Shown: positions 36,130 to 44,327 of the stretch, one piece after another | Layout: each line of letters starts with the position of its first letter | How positions within the stretch are numbered: the stretch's first letter is position 1 | NCBI RefSeq assembly: GCF_003116095.1 | Contig: NZ_LGRA01000018.1 | Location: 768,749 to 832,748, forward strand | DNA length: 64,000 nucleotides | Reading direction: 5' to 3' | DNA from: Azospirillum sp. TSO35-2 | Lineage (GTDB): Bacteria; Pseudomonadota; Alphaproteobacteria; Azospirillales; Azospirillaceae | Made by a program: the position numbers and the translations under genes | The notes under the pieces: model-generated | Databases searched by the model: none | Told to the model about the DNA's origin: nothing | What the model saw: only the letters and a program-made list of their open reading frames with translations

Positions 36130-36534
36130 TTGCCTCTCCACCCCCTCCCCCTGCCTCGCATCGCGCTGTTTCTGCCCGATCTGGGCGACCGACCCGACCG
36201 CCGCGCCGCGATCGACCTCGCCAACCGACTGCAGGACGACGGCCACGCGGTCGATGTGGTCGCGCCGATGGGCGGCGGACCACTGCGGGCGGCGCTCGAT
36301 CCCGCCATCGGGCAGATCGACCTCGCCAAGCGGCACGCCACCACGTCCCCCCTGGCGCTGGCGCGCGTGCTGGCGGAACGGCGGCCGGCGGTGCTGGCGG
36401 CGCCGGAGGGGGTGTTCTGGGTGGCGCGGCTGGCGGTGCGGCTGGCACGCGGTGGAACCCGGCTGGTGGCCCTGAGCGGCCGGCCTGAGGTGGATTGGGC
36501 GACTATTCGTGCCGCAGCGCCTCGATCGGGTTGA
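36130..36534 (+). CDS. Truncated glycosyltransferase family 4-like protein
   Basis: An ORF of about 134 residues whose sequence matches only the N-terminal Rossmann half of a GT4-type glycosyltransferase. It has RIALFLPDLGDRPDRRAAID, then LANRLQDDGHAVDVVAPMGG, then LARVLAERRPAVLAAPEGVF. A full enzyme has about 370 residues with a C-terminal sugar-nucleotide domain containing an ExxxxxxxE motif; that half is absent. The frame instead ends inside the 3' end of the convergent ABC permease gene, with a 32-bp overlap. The glycine-rich loop usual after PDL is changed to GDRPDR. The start is a TTG at 36130 (a GTG at 35986 is also open). It is probably a decaying remnant; it could still be expressed. 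Confidence 0.45.
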   Translation: MPLHPLPLPRIALFLPDLGDRPDRRAAIDLANRLQDDGHAVDVVAPMGGGPLRAALDPAIGQIDLAKRHATTSPLALARVLAERRPAVLAAPEGVFWVARLAVRLARGGTRLVALSGRPEVDWATIRAAAPRSG

Positions 36535-37735
36535 GCCGTGCCGCCCGCCGTGCCGGATAGAGGCCGAAGAAGACCCCAACCAGCCCGCTGACCACCACCG
36601 CCAGCACGACCGAGTCCAGCCGGATCAGCGTCGGCCAGCCGGCCAGCGCCGCGACGACCATGGCGGTCCCGATGCCGACGGCCACGCCGACCGCAGCGCC
36701 GATCAACGACAGGGTGGTCGACTCGATCAGGAACTGCACCAGGATGTCGCGCCGCCGTGCGCCGATGGCCAGCCGCAGGCCGATCTCCCGCGTGCGCTCG
36801 GTCACCGACACCAGCATGATGTTCATGATGCCGATGCCGCCGACCAGCAACGACACCGCCGCCACCGCCGCCAACAGGAAGGACAGCGCGCGAGAGGAGG
36901 CGTCGCGGGTCGCCGACACCTCCGTCAGGTCGCGCATCCAGAAATCGTCGTCCTGGCCGGGGATCAACCGGTGGCGCTGGCGCAGCAGGTCGCGGATCTC
37001 GGCCTGCGCCTCGGCCATGTCGGCGCCGTCGCGCATCTTCACCACCATGGTGTGGATGAAGCGCGGGTTGCTCTTGGCCATGCCGGGGATGTTGCGCTTG
37101 GCGGTCGACAGCGGCACGAAGATCACGTCGTCCTGGTCCTGGCCCTGGGTGTTCTGCCCCTTCTCGCCCAGCACGCCGATGACGGTCAGCGGGGTGGAAA
37201 AGACGCGCACCGGCTCGCCGATCGGGTCGCCGCCGCCGAACAGGTTGCGCACCACCGTCTGGCCCAGCACCACCACCTTATTGGCCTGCGCCACATCCTC
37301 GTCCGACAGGCCACGGCCCTGCGCCACCGACCAGTCGCGCGCGTCCATGTAATCGGGGGTGATGCCGAACAGGACGGTGCCCCAGTTCTGGTTGCCGGCG
37401 ACGATCTGCAGCCCCCAGCGCACCGACGGCGCCGTCACCACCACGCCGGGGATGTCGGTCAGCACCGCCAGCGCATCATCCTCCGTCAGCGAGGAGGCGG
37501 TGCCGGCGCCGAGCTTCACCCCGCCGCGCGCGATGCTGCCCTGCCCGACCATGATCAGGTTGGTGCCCAGGCTGGCGATCTGGCGCAGCACCTGGTCGCG
37601 GGCGCCGGCGCCGACCGCGACCATGGCGATGACCGCGGCGACACCGATGACGATGCCCAGCATGGTCAGCGCGCTGCGCAACGGGTTGGCCCGCAGCGAA
37701 TCCAGGGCGGAGCGGAACGCGTCCCAGGCGGTCAT
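36503..37735 (-). CDS. MacB-like ABC transporter permease
   Basis: A 410-residue permease of the MacB/FtsX (type VII ABC) group. Four transmembrane helices are visible: one after the N-terminus (NPLRSALTMLGIVIGVAAVI) and three near the C-terminus (FLLAAVAAVSLLVGGIGIMN, then LIGAAVGVAVGIGTAMVVAA, then VVVSGLVGVFFGLYPARRAA). The large periplasmic domain lies between them. Unlike E. coli MacB, the ATPase is a separate protein encoded by the next gene upstream, whose stop overlaps this start by four bases. With the adaptor it should form a tripartite pump using an outer-membrane TolC-like channel encoded elsewhere. MacAB-type pumps use mechanotransmission rather than classic alternating access. 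The substrate is unknown. Confidence 0.92.
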   Translation of the reverse strand: MTAWDAFRSALDSLRANPLRSALTMLGIVIGVAAVIAMVAVGAGARDQVLRQIASLGTNLIMVGQGSIARGGVKLGAGTASSLTEDDALAVLTDIPGVVVTAPSVRWGLQIVAGNQNWGTVLFGITPDYMDARDWSVAQGRGLSDEDVAQANKVVVLGQTVVRNLFGGGDPIGEPVRVFSTPLTVIGVLGEKGQNTQGQDQDDVIFVPLSTAKRNIPGMAKSNPRFIHTMVVKMRDGADMAEAQAEIRDLLRQRHRLIPGQDDDFWMRDLTEVSATRDASSRALSFLLAAVAAVSLLVGGIGIMNIMLVSVTERTREIGLRLAIGARRRDILVQFLIESTTLSLIGAAVGVAVGIGTAMVVAALAGWPTLIRLDSVVLAVVVSGLVGVFFGLYPARRAARLNPIEALRHE

Positions 37736-38466
37736 GCCGCGACCTCCGGTTCCTGCCTTGCGTCGTCGATCAGCCGGCCGTCGCGGAACTGCAGGACCCG
37801 GTCGGCGAAGCGCGCCACCTCCGGCTCGTGGGTCACCAGCACGATGGTGATGCCGCGACGGTTCAGCCGCTGGAACAGCGCCATGATCTCGCGGCTGGTG
37901 GCGGTGTCGAGCGCGCCGGTCGGCTCGTCGGCCAGCAGCAGCAGGGGGGCGTTGACCAACGCGCGGGCGATGGCGACCCGCTGCTGCTGGCCGCCGGACA
38001 GCTGCGTCGGACGATGCCCGGCCCGCTCGCGCAGGCCCACGGAGTCCAGCGCGGCGAGCGCCCGCTCGGCCCGCGCGGCGTGGCCAACCCCGGCATAGAC
38101 CATCGGCAGCATGACGTTGGCGAGCGCGGTTTGGCGCGGCAGCAGGTTGAAGGACTGGAAGACGAAGCCGATGGCGCGGTTGCGCACCGCGGCCAGTTCG
38201 TCGGAGGTCAGGCCGGCGACCTCCTGCCCGTCCAGCCGGTAGTGTCCGGCGTCGGGGCGGTCCAGGCAGCCCAGCAGGTTCATGAAGGTGGATTTGCCGG
38301 AGCCGGACGGCCCCATCACCGCCACGAACTCGCCACGCCGGATGGTGACGGTGACGTCGTCCAGCGCGTGGACGGTCTGCGGCCCCATCCGGTAGTGGCG
38401 GGTGAGAGCCTCGACCGCGATGAGGGGGGAAGAGGGGGATGCGGCCTCTCGCAGGTCAGAAGCCAA
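37732..38466 (-). CDS. MacB-type ABC transporter ATP-binding protein
   Basis: An ABC ATPase of 244 residues belonging to the LolD/MacB subgroup. Walker A is [16 protein letters not shown], followed by [15 protein letters not shown]. The Q-loop is in [19 protein letters not shown], the signature is [16 protein letters not shown], Walker B is [13 protein letters not shown] and the switch His is in [12 protein letters not shown]. All catalytic elements are intact. The start is a TTG at 38466, which overlaps the end of the adaptor gene by 11 bases; no ATG precedes the conserved VEALTRHY strand. It overlaps the permease gene by four bases, so the three genes form one coupled operon. Confidence 0.93.
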   Translation of the reverse strand: MASDLREAASPSSPLIAVEALTRHYRMGPQTVHALDDVTVTIRRGEFVAVMGPSGSGKSTFMNLLGCLDRPDAGHYRLDGQEVAGLTSDELAAVRNRAIGFVFQSFNLLPRQTALANVMLPMVYAGVGHAARAERALAALDSVGLRERAGHRPTQLSGGQQQRVAIARALVNAPLLLLADEPTGALDTATSREIMALFQRLNRRGITIVLVTHEPEVARFADRVLQFRDGRLIDDARQEPEVAA

Positions 38467-40090
38467 GGCGCGGTCCCCGGCGGGTGTCGCGGTCGGGGGC
38501 GAGGACGCCGGTGATGACCTCCTGCCCGGCGCGCAGGTCGCCGGACACCAGTTCGGTGAAGCTGCCGTCGCCGATGCCGAGCCGGACCGGCACGCCGACC
38601 GGACTGCCGTTGCCGGGGCTCGGGACCCAGACGGTGCGGGTCGCCTCCCCCGCGCGGCCGGGTTCGACCAGGGCGTCGAAGCGGTCACGCTGTGCCGGGT
38701 CGAGCAGGGTCGCCATGCGGTCCAGCGTCGCCGTGCGGATTGCGTTCGCCTCCACCCGGCGGCGTTCGGGATCGCCACCTTCGGCGTCCAGCGCGGTGAA
38801 GCGCTCGCGCGCCTCGGCGACCAGCGCGGCGATGTCGCGGCGCTTGCCCTCGTCCAGCCTGAAGCCATCGATCACCCGCTTGGCCGCGGCCTCCAGCGCC
38901 GCGGCGCCGCGGCCGCCGTTCGGGCCGCCGGTGGTGGGCGTCGGCGCCCCACCGGCCGGCTCCACCCCAGGCGGACGGAAGCGCAGGGCGGCGTTGGGGA
39001 TCTTCACCGCCGCTGGCCGCTCGTCCACCGTGATCCGCAGGTTGGCGGTCATGCCCGGCAGCAGCCGCAGTTCCGGGTTCTCCACCGTGATGACGACGAT
39101 GTAGGTGACCACGGTCTGGTCCTCCTTCGGCGCCAGCCGGACCTGCGCCACGGTGCCGTTAAAGGAGTCGCCGGGAAAGGCGTTGACGGTGAAGCGCACC
39201 GGCATGCCTTCGCGCACCCGGCCGATGTCGGCCTCGTCGATGTTGGCCAGCACCTCCATCTGCCGCAGATCCTGGGCGATGGTGAACAGGGTCGGCGCCG
39301 ACAGGCTGGCGGCGACGGTCTGGCCGGTGCTGACCGCGCGGTTCACCACCACCCCGTCGATCGGCGAACGGATGACCGAGCGGTTGACGTCGACGCGGAC
39401 CAGTTGCAGCGCCGCCTCGCGCTGCGCCACCTGGGCGCGGGCGACCTCGACCTGGGCGGCGGCGACCTCCTGCGAGGCGGCGGCCGACGCTTCGGCGGCC
39501 TCGGCCTGCCGCTTCTGGGCGCGGGCGGCGACCAGTTGCGCGTCGGCGCTGCGGGCGGCGGTTTCGGTCTTTTCCAGGTCGGCGGCGGCGACCACCCCGC
39601 GGTCGCGCAGGTCGCGCCGGCGCCGCAGGTCGCGTTCGGCGTCGCGCTGGGCCAGATCGGCCCGCAGGATCTGGGCGTCGGCGTTGGCGACGTTGGCCCG
39701 GGCGCTGGCAAGGTCGGCGCCCGCCTTGTCCCGCAGGGCCTGCTGCTGCACCAGGGTGGCGCGGGCGGAGTCGACGTCGGCGCTGGCCTGCGCCAGCCGG
39801 GCCGCCAACTGGTCGCCGTTCAGCCGGGCCAGGATTTGGCCGCTGGTCACCCGGCTGTTGAAGTCGGCGTACAGCTCCGCGATCTGGCCGGAGAGCTGGG
39901 AGCTGACCTCCACCGTCACCAGCGCGCTCATCGTGCCGGTCGCGGTGATGGCGCTGACCAGCGGCCCCTGCTCCACCCGGGCGAGGCGGTAGGCCGGGGC
40001 CGGTTCCGCCCGCGCCAGCACGACGTAGGCCGACAGCCCGGCCGCGGCGCTCAGCGCAACACCAAGGAAGACCGCCGTTCGCCTGCCCAT
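38456..40090 (-). CDS. Periplasmic adaptor (MacA/HlyD family) with extra C-terminal insert
   Basis: A 544-residue membrane-fusion protein anchored by one N-terminal helix (RRTAVFLGVALSAAAGLSAY). It has the split lipoyl domain (ATGTMSALVTVEVSSQLSGQ and SVIRSPIDGVVVNRAVSTGQ), a long Ala/Gln-rich coiled-coil hairpin between them, and the beta-barrel (ADIGRVREGMPVRFTVNAFP). This is the MacA layout. It is about 150 residues longer than usual. After the barrel there is a glycine/proline linker, then a helical segment (KRRDIAALVAEARERFTALD and MATLLDPAQRDRFDALV) before the final membrane-proximal strands. The insert resembles the helical Spy/LTXXQ type of periplasmic protein, a tentative comparison. 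It is the first gene of the three-gene efflux operon. Confidence 0.9.
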   Translation of the reverse strand: MGRRTAVFLGVALSAAAGLSAYVVLARAEPAPAYRLARVEQGPLVSAITATGTMSALVTVEVSSQLSGQIAELYADFNSRVTSGQILARLNGDQLAARLAQASADVDSARATLVQQQALRDKAGADLASARANVANADAQILRADLAQRDAERDLRRRRDLRDRGVVAAADLEKTETAARSADAQLVAARAQKRQAEAAEASAAASQEVAAAQVEVARAQVAQREAALQLVRVDVNRSVIRSPIDGVVVNRAVSTGQTVAASLSAPTLFTIAQDLRQMEVLANIDEADIGRVREGMPVRFTVNAFPGDSFNGTVAQVRLAPKEDQTVVTYIVVITVENPELRLLPGMTANLRITVDERPAAVKIPNAALRFRPPGVEPAGGAPTPTTGGPNGGRGAAALEAAAKRVIDGFRLDEGKRRDIAALVAEARERFTALDAEGGDPERRRVEANAIRTATLDRMATLLDPAQRDRFDALVEPGRAGEATRTVWVPSPGNGSPVGVPVRLGIGDGSFTELVSGDLRAGQEVITGVLAPDRDTRRGPRLGF

Positions 40091-40193
40091 CCCCCGCCCC
40101 CCTGACGCCGATCGACGCCGTTCATCCTCGGGAACAATCTGGGGGAGCTTACGCCAAAGTCACCGGCACGGCTCGGCCGTTACGGCTTGGCCC

Positions 40194-40661
40194 CTACGGC
40201 TTGGAGAGATCGGGGGACACCACGCGGTCGCCGGGGTGGATGCCCAGCCGGGCGGTCATGCCGCCGTTCAACTCCAGGATCGCCTTCACCGGCCCGTCGG
40301 AATTGACGCCGTCGAGCGATTCCGGCACCGCGCGCTCGTGGATGTTCACGATGCGGCCGTCGGCGGCGATGAAGATCATGTCGAGGGGGATCAGCGTGTT
40401 CTTCATCCAGAAGCTGGCCGGCTGCACCCGGTCGTAGATGAACAGCATCCCGGCATCGGCCGCCATCGACTGGCGGAACATCAGCCCCTGCGCCTGCTGC
40501 GCCGGGGTCAGCGCCAGTTCCACGTCGAAGCGGAACTTGCCGCCGCTCGCCGTTTCGATGGTCAGCTTGGATTTCTGGAAGGTTTCCAGCGCCGCCGCCG
40601 GAAAGGCCGCCACCAACAGCAGGAGCGTGACCGCCACACCCCGAAAACTCCGACCGATCAT
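40194..40661 (-). CDS. DUF192 family secreted protein
   Basis: A 155-residue exported protein: signal peptide FRGVAVTLLLLVAAFPAAA followed by a compact DUF192 domain. Family markers are LALTPAQQAQGLMFRQSMAA and MLFIYDRVQPASFWMKNTLI, followed by PLDMIFIAADGRIVNIHERA and AILELNGGMTARLGIHPGD. The fold is a small beta-barrel; members are found in many bacteria and archaea but the biochemical role is not established. Its start is ATG at 40661. It stands alone, with a bidirectional terminator upstream separating it from gcrA and the efflux operon downstream on the same strand. Confidence 0.92.
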   Translation of the reverse strand: MIGRSFRGVAVTLLLLVAAFPAAALETFQKSKLTIETASGGKFRFDVELALTPAQQAQGLMFRQSMAADAGMLFIYDRVQPASFWMKNTLIPLDMIFIAADGRIVNIHERAVPESLDGVNSDGPVKAILELNGGMTARLGIHPGDRVVSPDLSKP

Positions 40662-40745
40662 CGTGTGCGTCCGTGAAGGCGGACCCCAGCGGGTCCGAAG
40701 TGGCGGGATTTAACCATCAAGCCGCGCCCACGCCAAGCCGGCACA

Positions 40746-40785
40746 GCAAAAAGCCCGCCTCTCTGACGAGAGCGGGCTTTTTTGC
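40746..40785 (-). terminator. Terminator downstream of gcrA
   Basis: A strong stem (AAAAAGCCCGC on one side, GCGGGCTTTTTT on the other, around CTCTCTGACGAGA) flanked by A and T runs. On the minus strand it follows the gcrA stop by 15 bp and ends in TTTTTGC. It may act in both directions. Confidence 0.88.
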
Positions 40786-40799
40786 AGTCACCGAAGGCT

Positions 40800-41168
40800 T
40801 CAGGCGGCGCCGACGTTGCGGTCCTCGTCACGCTTCTTGCTGCCCGACGTCGGCTGATAGGCCAGGGCGGCGTGTTCGGCGCAATAGGGCATGCCGGCAA
40901 GCGCGTTCTTGCCGCAGAAGTGGAAATCCTGGTGCTTGGGGTCGCCGACCGGCCATTTGCACATGCGCTCGGTCAATGCCAGGATGGTCGCCCCGCGGGT
41001 GGGCTTTTTCTTGATCGGCGACGGGCGACCGGACAAGCCCAGACGGTGAGCCTTCCCGATGACCGCGTTGCGGGTGATATCTCCCAGAATGTCGGCAATC
41101 TCACTCGCGCTCAACCCCTGGGACCAGAGATCCTTGAGCTGTTGAATCCGCTCGTCCGTCCAACTCAT
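40800..41168 (-). CDS. gcrA: GcrA family cell-cycle regulator
   Basis: GcrA, 122 residues, an alphaproteobacterial transcription factor that joins sigma-70 RNA polymerase and activates promoters carrying CcrM-methylated GANTC sites. The N-terminus MSWTDERIQQLKDLWSQGLS, followed by ASEIADILGDITRNAVIGKA and HRLGLSGRP, is the highly conserved DNA-binding part. The C-terminal part (MCKWPVGDPKHQDFHFCG, then GMPYCAEHAALAY) binds sigma factor region 2 and has conserved cysteines. All signatures are present and the length fits the shorter, non-Caulobacter type. The ATG at 41168 begins the invariant MSWT. It has its own terminator. Confidence 0.96.
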   Translation of the reverse strand: MSWTDERIQQLKDLWSQGLSASEIADILGDITRNAVIGKAHRLGLSGRPSPIKKKPTRGATILALTERMCKWPVGDPKHQDFHFCGKNALAGMPYCAEHAALAYQPTSGSKKRDEDRNVGAA

Positions 41169-41342
41169 CCCCGAGTACTCCCGATCCGGTGTCCGGTTCT
41201 GCTGTGGCAACAGGGTCACGGTCTAGCGCCGTTTTCCATAAGCCGCAACATTTTGTGCCAGCCGGTGAGGAAGCTACCAGATGAACGCCGCGAACGATAG
41301 AGGGGCGCGGCAACATTCCTGTTGATAAGTCCGCGCTTAGAC

Positions 41343-42155
41343 TCATGAGTTCAGCGCGCCATAGACCTCCTCGGCGATGCCGGACAGGGTATCCCGATCG
41401 AGTTCGCCGGTGACGGCGAGCGCCAACCCGTTGTCCTGCCAATACAAAGCGTGGACGCCGCCGTCGGCGGCGAAGCGGAAGGCCGAACCTGAGGTGTTGG
41501 GAGCGGGGCGGATGTACAACGTAATGCGACGCCCGGCCGCATCCTCGTACATGTACAAGGCCACAGGGCCAGCGGAATCCGCCAGCAGACGGCCACCGAT
41601 CAGCTGATAGCCGCCGCGTGTGACCGTTGGGCAACGCATGCTCTTTCCCAGCCGTTTCGACAGCCAGTTGACCAGATGCGCCTCCTGGTCGATGCCGACC
41701 TCCACCGGGTGACGGACCTCGACGGAGAAGACTCGGTGGGCGGCGACGGCGTCGGCGATGAAGGCGGCGGTCAGCGGGTCGGCGCGCCAGCCGACGCGGT
41801 CGCGCAGCAGCCAGCCACTGGCCCCGCCGGCGACGAACACCAGCAGCGAAGCGGCCAGCGCCATGCCCCACAGCGCCCCCCTGCCCCACCCGCTGCCCCA
41901 AGGACCGCGGACCGGTTCGGCGCGCTCGCGCAGGGTGAAGGGCGGCGTCAGGGCGTCGGGCACCGGCCGGTCGATCAGCGGGCCGAAGCTCTGCCCCAGC
42001 AGGGTGCGTTGCGCGCGGTAGCGATCGAAGCGCTGGGCGACCTCGGGATGGTCCGCCAGATGGCGCTCGACCGCCGCCAGGCGTTCCTCCGGCAACTCGC
42101 CGTCGAGCCAGGCGTGCAGCTCGGCCTCGGTCACGGGATTGCGGTCGGCGCTCAT
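41343..42155 (-). CDS. Membrane anti-sigma factor
   Basis: A 270-residue single-pass membrane protein encoded directly after an ECF sigma factor. The cytoplasmic N-terminus reads TEAELHAWLDGELPEERLAA, then VERHLADHPEVAQRFDRYRA, the anti-sigma domain of the RsiW/zinc-finger type. The usual C-terminal CxxC of the zinc finger is absent, so it is a zinc-less variant. A transmembrane helix (LWGMALAASLLVFVAGGASG) follows at about 95-117, then a periplasmic domain of about 150 residues. The ATG overlaps the sigma stop (TGATG), and AGGAGG lies upstream. It should hold the sigma factor inactive until an envelope signal. The signal is not known. Confidence 0.88.
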   Translation of the reverse strand: MSADRNPVTEAELHAWLDGELPEERLAAVERHLADHPEVAQRFDRYRAQRTLLGQSFGPLIDRPVPDALTPPFTLRERAEPVRGPWGSGWGRGALWGMALAASLLVFVAGGASGWLLRDRVGWRADPLTAAFIADAVAAHRVFSVEVRHPVEVGIDQEAHLVNWLSKRLGKSMRCPTVTRGGYQLIGGRLLADSAGPVALYMYEDAAGRRITLYIRPAPNTSGSAFRFAADGGVHALYWQDNGLALAVTGELDRDTLSGIAEEVYGALNS

Positions 42156-42703
42156 CACTTGATCCTCCTCACCACCTGCTGGGAACCACCGTCCAGCAGG
42201 ACCCTCAACTTTTCCCGTGCGCGGGCCAGCCGCGACATCACCGTCCCGATCGGCAGTTCCAGCACCTCCGCCACCTCGCGGTAGGACAGCCCCTCCATCC
42301 CGGTCAGCAGCAGGATGGTGCGGTGTTCGTCGGTCAACTGGGCGAAGGCGCGGACGAAGTCGCGCACCGCGCCACGGTCGGCCGGCGGTGCGCTCAGCGC
42401 CAGATCGTCGGCCAGATCCTCGACCGGCACCTCGGCCCCGCGCCGCCGCCGTCCACGCTGGCCGGAGATGTGCAGGTTGTGCAGGATGGTCATCAGCCAG
42501 CCGCCGAGCTTCGACGGGTCGCGCAGCGCGTGGCGGTTGGACAGCGCCTTTTCCACGCAGTCCTGCACCAGATCGTCGGCGTCCGACCGGTTGCCGACCA
42601 GCGCGGTGGCGTAGCGCCGCAGCCGCGGCACATGCGCGGCGATGGCGCGGTCGTCGATGTCGGGCGGGCTCATGTCGGGTCCGGGGATGGCGTCGTCAGT
42701 CAT
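42155..42703 (-). CDS. ECF sigma factor
   Basis: A 182-residue extracytoplasmic-function RNA polymerase sigma factor. Region 2 is RRYATALVGNRSDADDLVQD followed by LGGWLMTILHNLHISGQR. Region 4 is LLLTGMEGLSYREVAEVLEL and PIGTVMSRLARAREKLRVL, with the helix-turn-helix. There is no region 3, as expected for the class. The spacing between regions and the coupled anti-sigma gene fit the ECF groups controlled by membrane anti-sigma factors. The multicopper oxidase and isocitrate dehydrogenase genes upstream on the same strand are possible but unproven targets. The start ATG is at 42703. Confidence 0.93.
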   Translation of the reverse strand: MTDDAIPGPDMSPPDIDDRAIAAHVPRLRRYATALVGNRSDADDLVQDCVEKALSNRHALRDPSKLGGWLMTILHNLHISGQRGRRRRGAEVPVEDLADDLALSAPPADRGAVRDFVRAFAQLTDEHRTILLLTGMEGLSYREVAEVLELPIGTVMSRLARAREKLRVLLDGGSQQVVRRIK

Positions 42704-42746
42704 GGGACGCTCCCGGCCGGTGTTTTATTCCCCGACGCCCCATCCG

Positions 42747-44192
42747 CTATTGGCCCGGGGTGGAGAAGCCGGCCTTGCCGTCGAAGTTGCTGAGGTTTTC
42801 GGTCTGGGTGAAGTCGATCCCGGCCTCGGCCAGCCGGCCCAGCAGCTCGACGATGGCGCTGTGCTGCACCGGGCCGTGCTGGGCCAGGAAGCGGCAGCGC
42901 CAGTGGTCGGTGCAGAAGACGTCGGCGTGGCCGTCGGGCCAGACCCGCTGCGAGCGGTTGGAGATGCTGACCAGCGTCAGCGCCTCGGTCGACAGCGGCA
43001 GGATCAGCTCTGCCAGATCGTCGGGCAGCCCGCCCGACCATTGCAGGAAGACGTCGACCCCGACCAGCTCCTTCACGGCGCGGACGCGCGGTGCCAGCCG
43101 GTTGACGCCGTCATAGGCCGGCCGCGCGGTGGAGTAGCCGACCGGCGGCATGGTCACCGGCGTCTGGCCCAGCCGTTCCACCACCGCCTCGGCGAAGGCG
43201 TGGGTGCCGGCGCGGACCCGGCCCAGACCGCGGGCGTAGATGTCGGCGGTGTGGATGCCGTCCTCGATCGTCTTGAGCCAGGCGTTGTGGATGCGCGCGG
43301 CGATGTCGCCCTGGCCGATGTGGACCAGCATCATCACCGCCGCCATCAGCAGGCCCGACGGGTTGGCGATGCCCTGCCCGGCGATCATCGGGGCGGAGCC
43401 GTGGATCGCCTCGAACATGGCGCAGGTCTCGCCGATGTTGGCGGAACCGGCCAGCCCGACCGACCCGGTGAGCTGGGCGGCGATGTCGGAGACGATGTCG
43501 CCGTAGAGGTTGAGGGTGACGATGACGTCGAAGCGTTCCGGCTGGTCGGCCAGCCGGGCGGCGCCGATGTCGACGATCATGTGGTCGGCCTTGATCTCCG
43601 GATAATCCGCGGCGATCTCGTAGAAGATCTTCAGGAACAGCCCGTCCGTCATCTTCATGACGTTGTCCTTGACGAAGGCCGTCACCTTTTCCCGGTGGTT
43701 GGAGCGGGCGAAGTCGAAGGCATAGCGGACGATCCGCTCCGACCCCGGCCGCGAGATCAGCTTGACCGACTGGATGACGTCGTCGGTCTGCCGGTGCTCG
43801 ATGCCGGCGTAGAGGTCCTCCTCGTTCTCGCGGATGATGACGACGTCCATCCGCGGGTGCCGGGTCCGCACATAGGGGTGGTAGGACACGCAGGGCCGCA
43901 CGTTGGCGAACAGCCCCAGCGTGGTGCGGGCGACCACGTTCAGCGACTTGTTGCCATAGCCCTGGGGCATGGTGATCGGCCCCTTGAGGAAGACCCGCGT
44001 CCGGCGGATCGAGCCCCAGCCGGCGGCGTCCAGCCCGCCCGGATGGCCGCGCTTGTAGACCGATTCGCCCGCCGGCACCTCTTCCACCTTCAGCCGCGCG
44101 CCGGCCGCGTTCATCACATAGAGCACCGCGTCCATGATCTCGGGGCCGATGCCGTCGCCGGGGGCGACCGTGACGGGGGTGATATCGCGCAT
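42747..44192 (-). CDS. icd: NADP-dependent isocitrate dehydrogenase
   Basis: A 481-residue enzyme of the isocitrate/isopropylmalate dehydrogenase family that oxidises isocitrate to 2-oxoglutarate. The substrate site is seen in GPITMPQGYGNKSLNVVART, followed by NVRPCVSYH, and in IIRENEEDLYAGIEHRQ. Metal-binding aspartates are in NLYGDIVSDIAAQLTGSVGL and the nucleotide region in EAIHGSAPMIAGQGIANPSG. It has a C-terminal extension of about 140 residues beyond the core, as in the Thermus/Rickettsia-type enzymes of about 480 residues. The ATG at 44192 follows GGAGTGAG. Cofactor preference is inferred from the subgroup. It lies between the ECF sigma gene and the multicopper oxidase gene. Confidence 0.88.
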   Translation of the reverse strand: MRDITPVTVAPGDGIGPEIMDAVLYVMNAAGARLKVEEVPAGESVYKRGHPGGLDAAGWGSIRRTRVFLKGPITMPQGYGNKSLNVVARTTLGLFANVRPCVSYHPYVRTRHPRMDVVIIRENEEDLYAGIEHRQTDDVIQSVKLISRPGSERIVRYAFDFARSNHREKVTAFVKDNVMKMTDGLFLKIFYEIAADYPEIKADHMIVDIGAARLADQPERFDVIVTLNLYGDIVSDIAAQLTGSVGLAGSANIGETCAMFEAIHGSAPMIAGQGIANPSGLLMAAVMMLVHIGQGDIAARIHNAWLKTIEDGIHTADIYARGLGRVRAGTHAFAEAVVERLGQTPVTMPPVGYSTARPAYDGVNRLAPRVRAVKELVGVDVFLQWSGGLPDDLAELILPLSTEALTLVSISNRSQRVWPDGHADVFCTDHWRCRFLAQHGPVQHSAIVELLGRLAEAGIDFTQTENLSNFDGKAGFSTPGQ

Positions 44193-44327
44193 GCACTCAC
44201 TCCAAGGGGACGCGCGACCGTAGACGGAAACCGGGGGCTTTTTCAATGGTTGGAGGCAGCGACGGATCGCAGCATCGGGGGTGATGCCCCCCTCTCACCC
44301 GAAAGGAGAAGGAGGCACGGCCCGTCG

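Noticed and set aside
36254..36475. Additional short plus-strand frame inside the GT4-like fragment
   Set aside because: Composition shadow without start signal.
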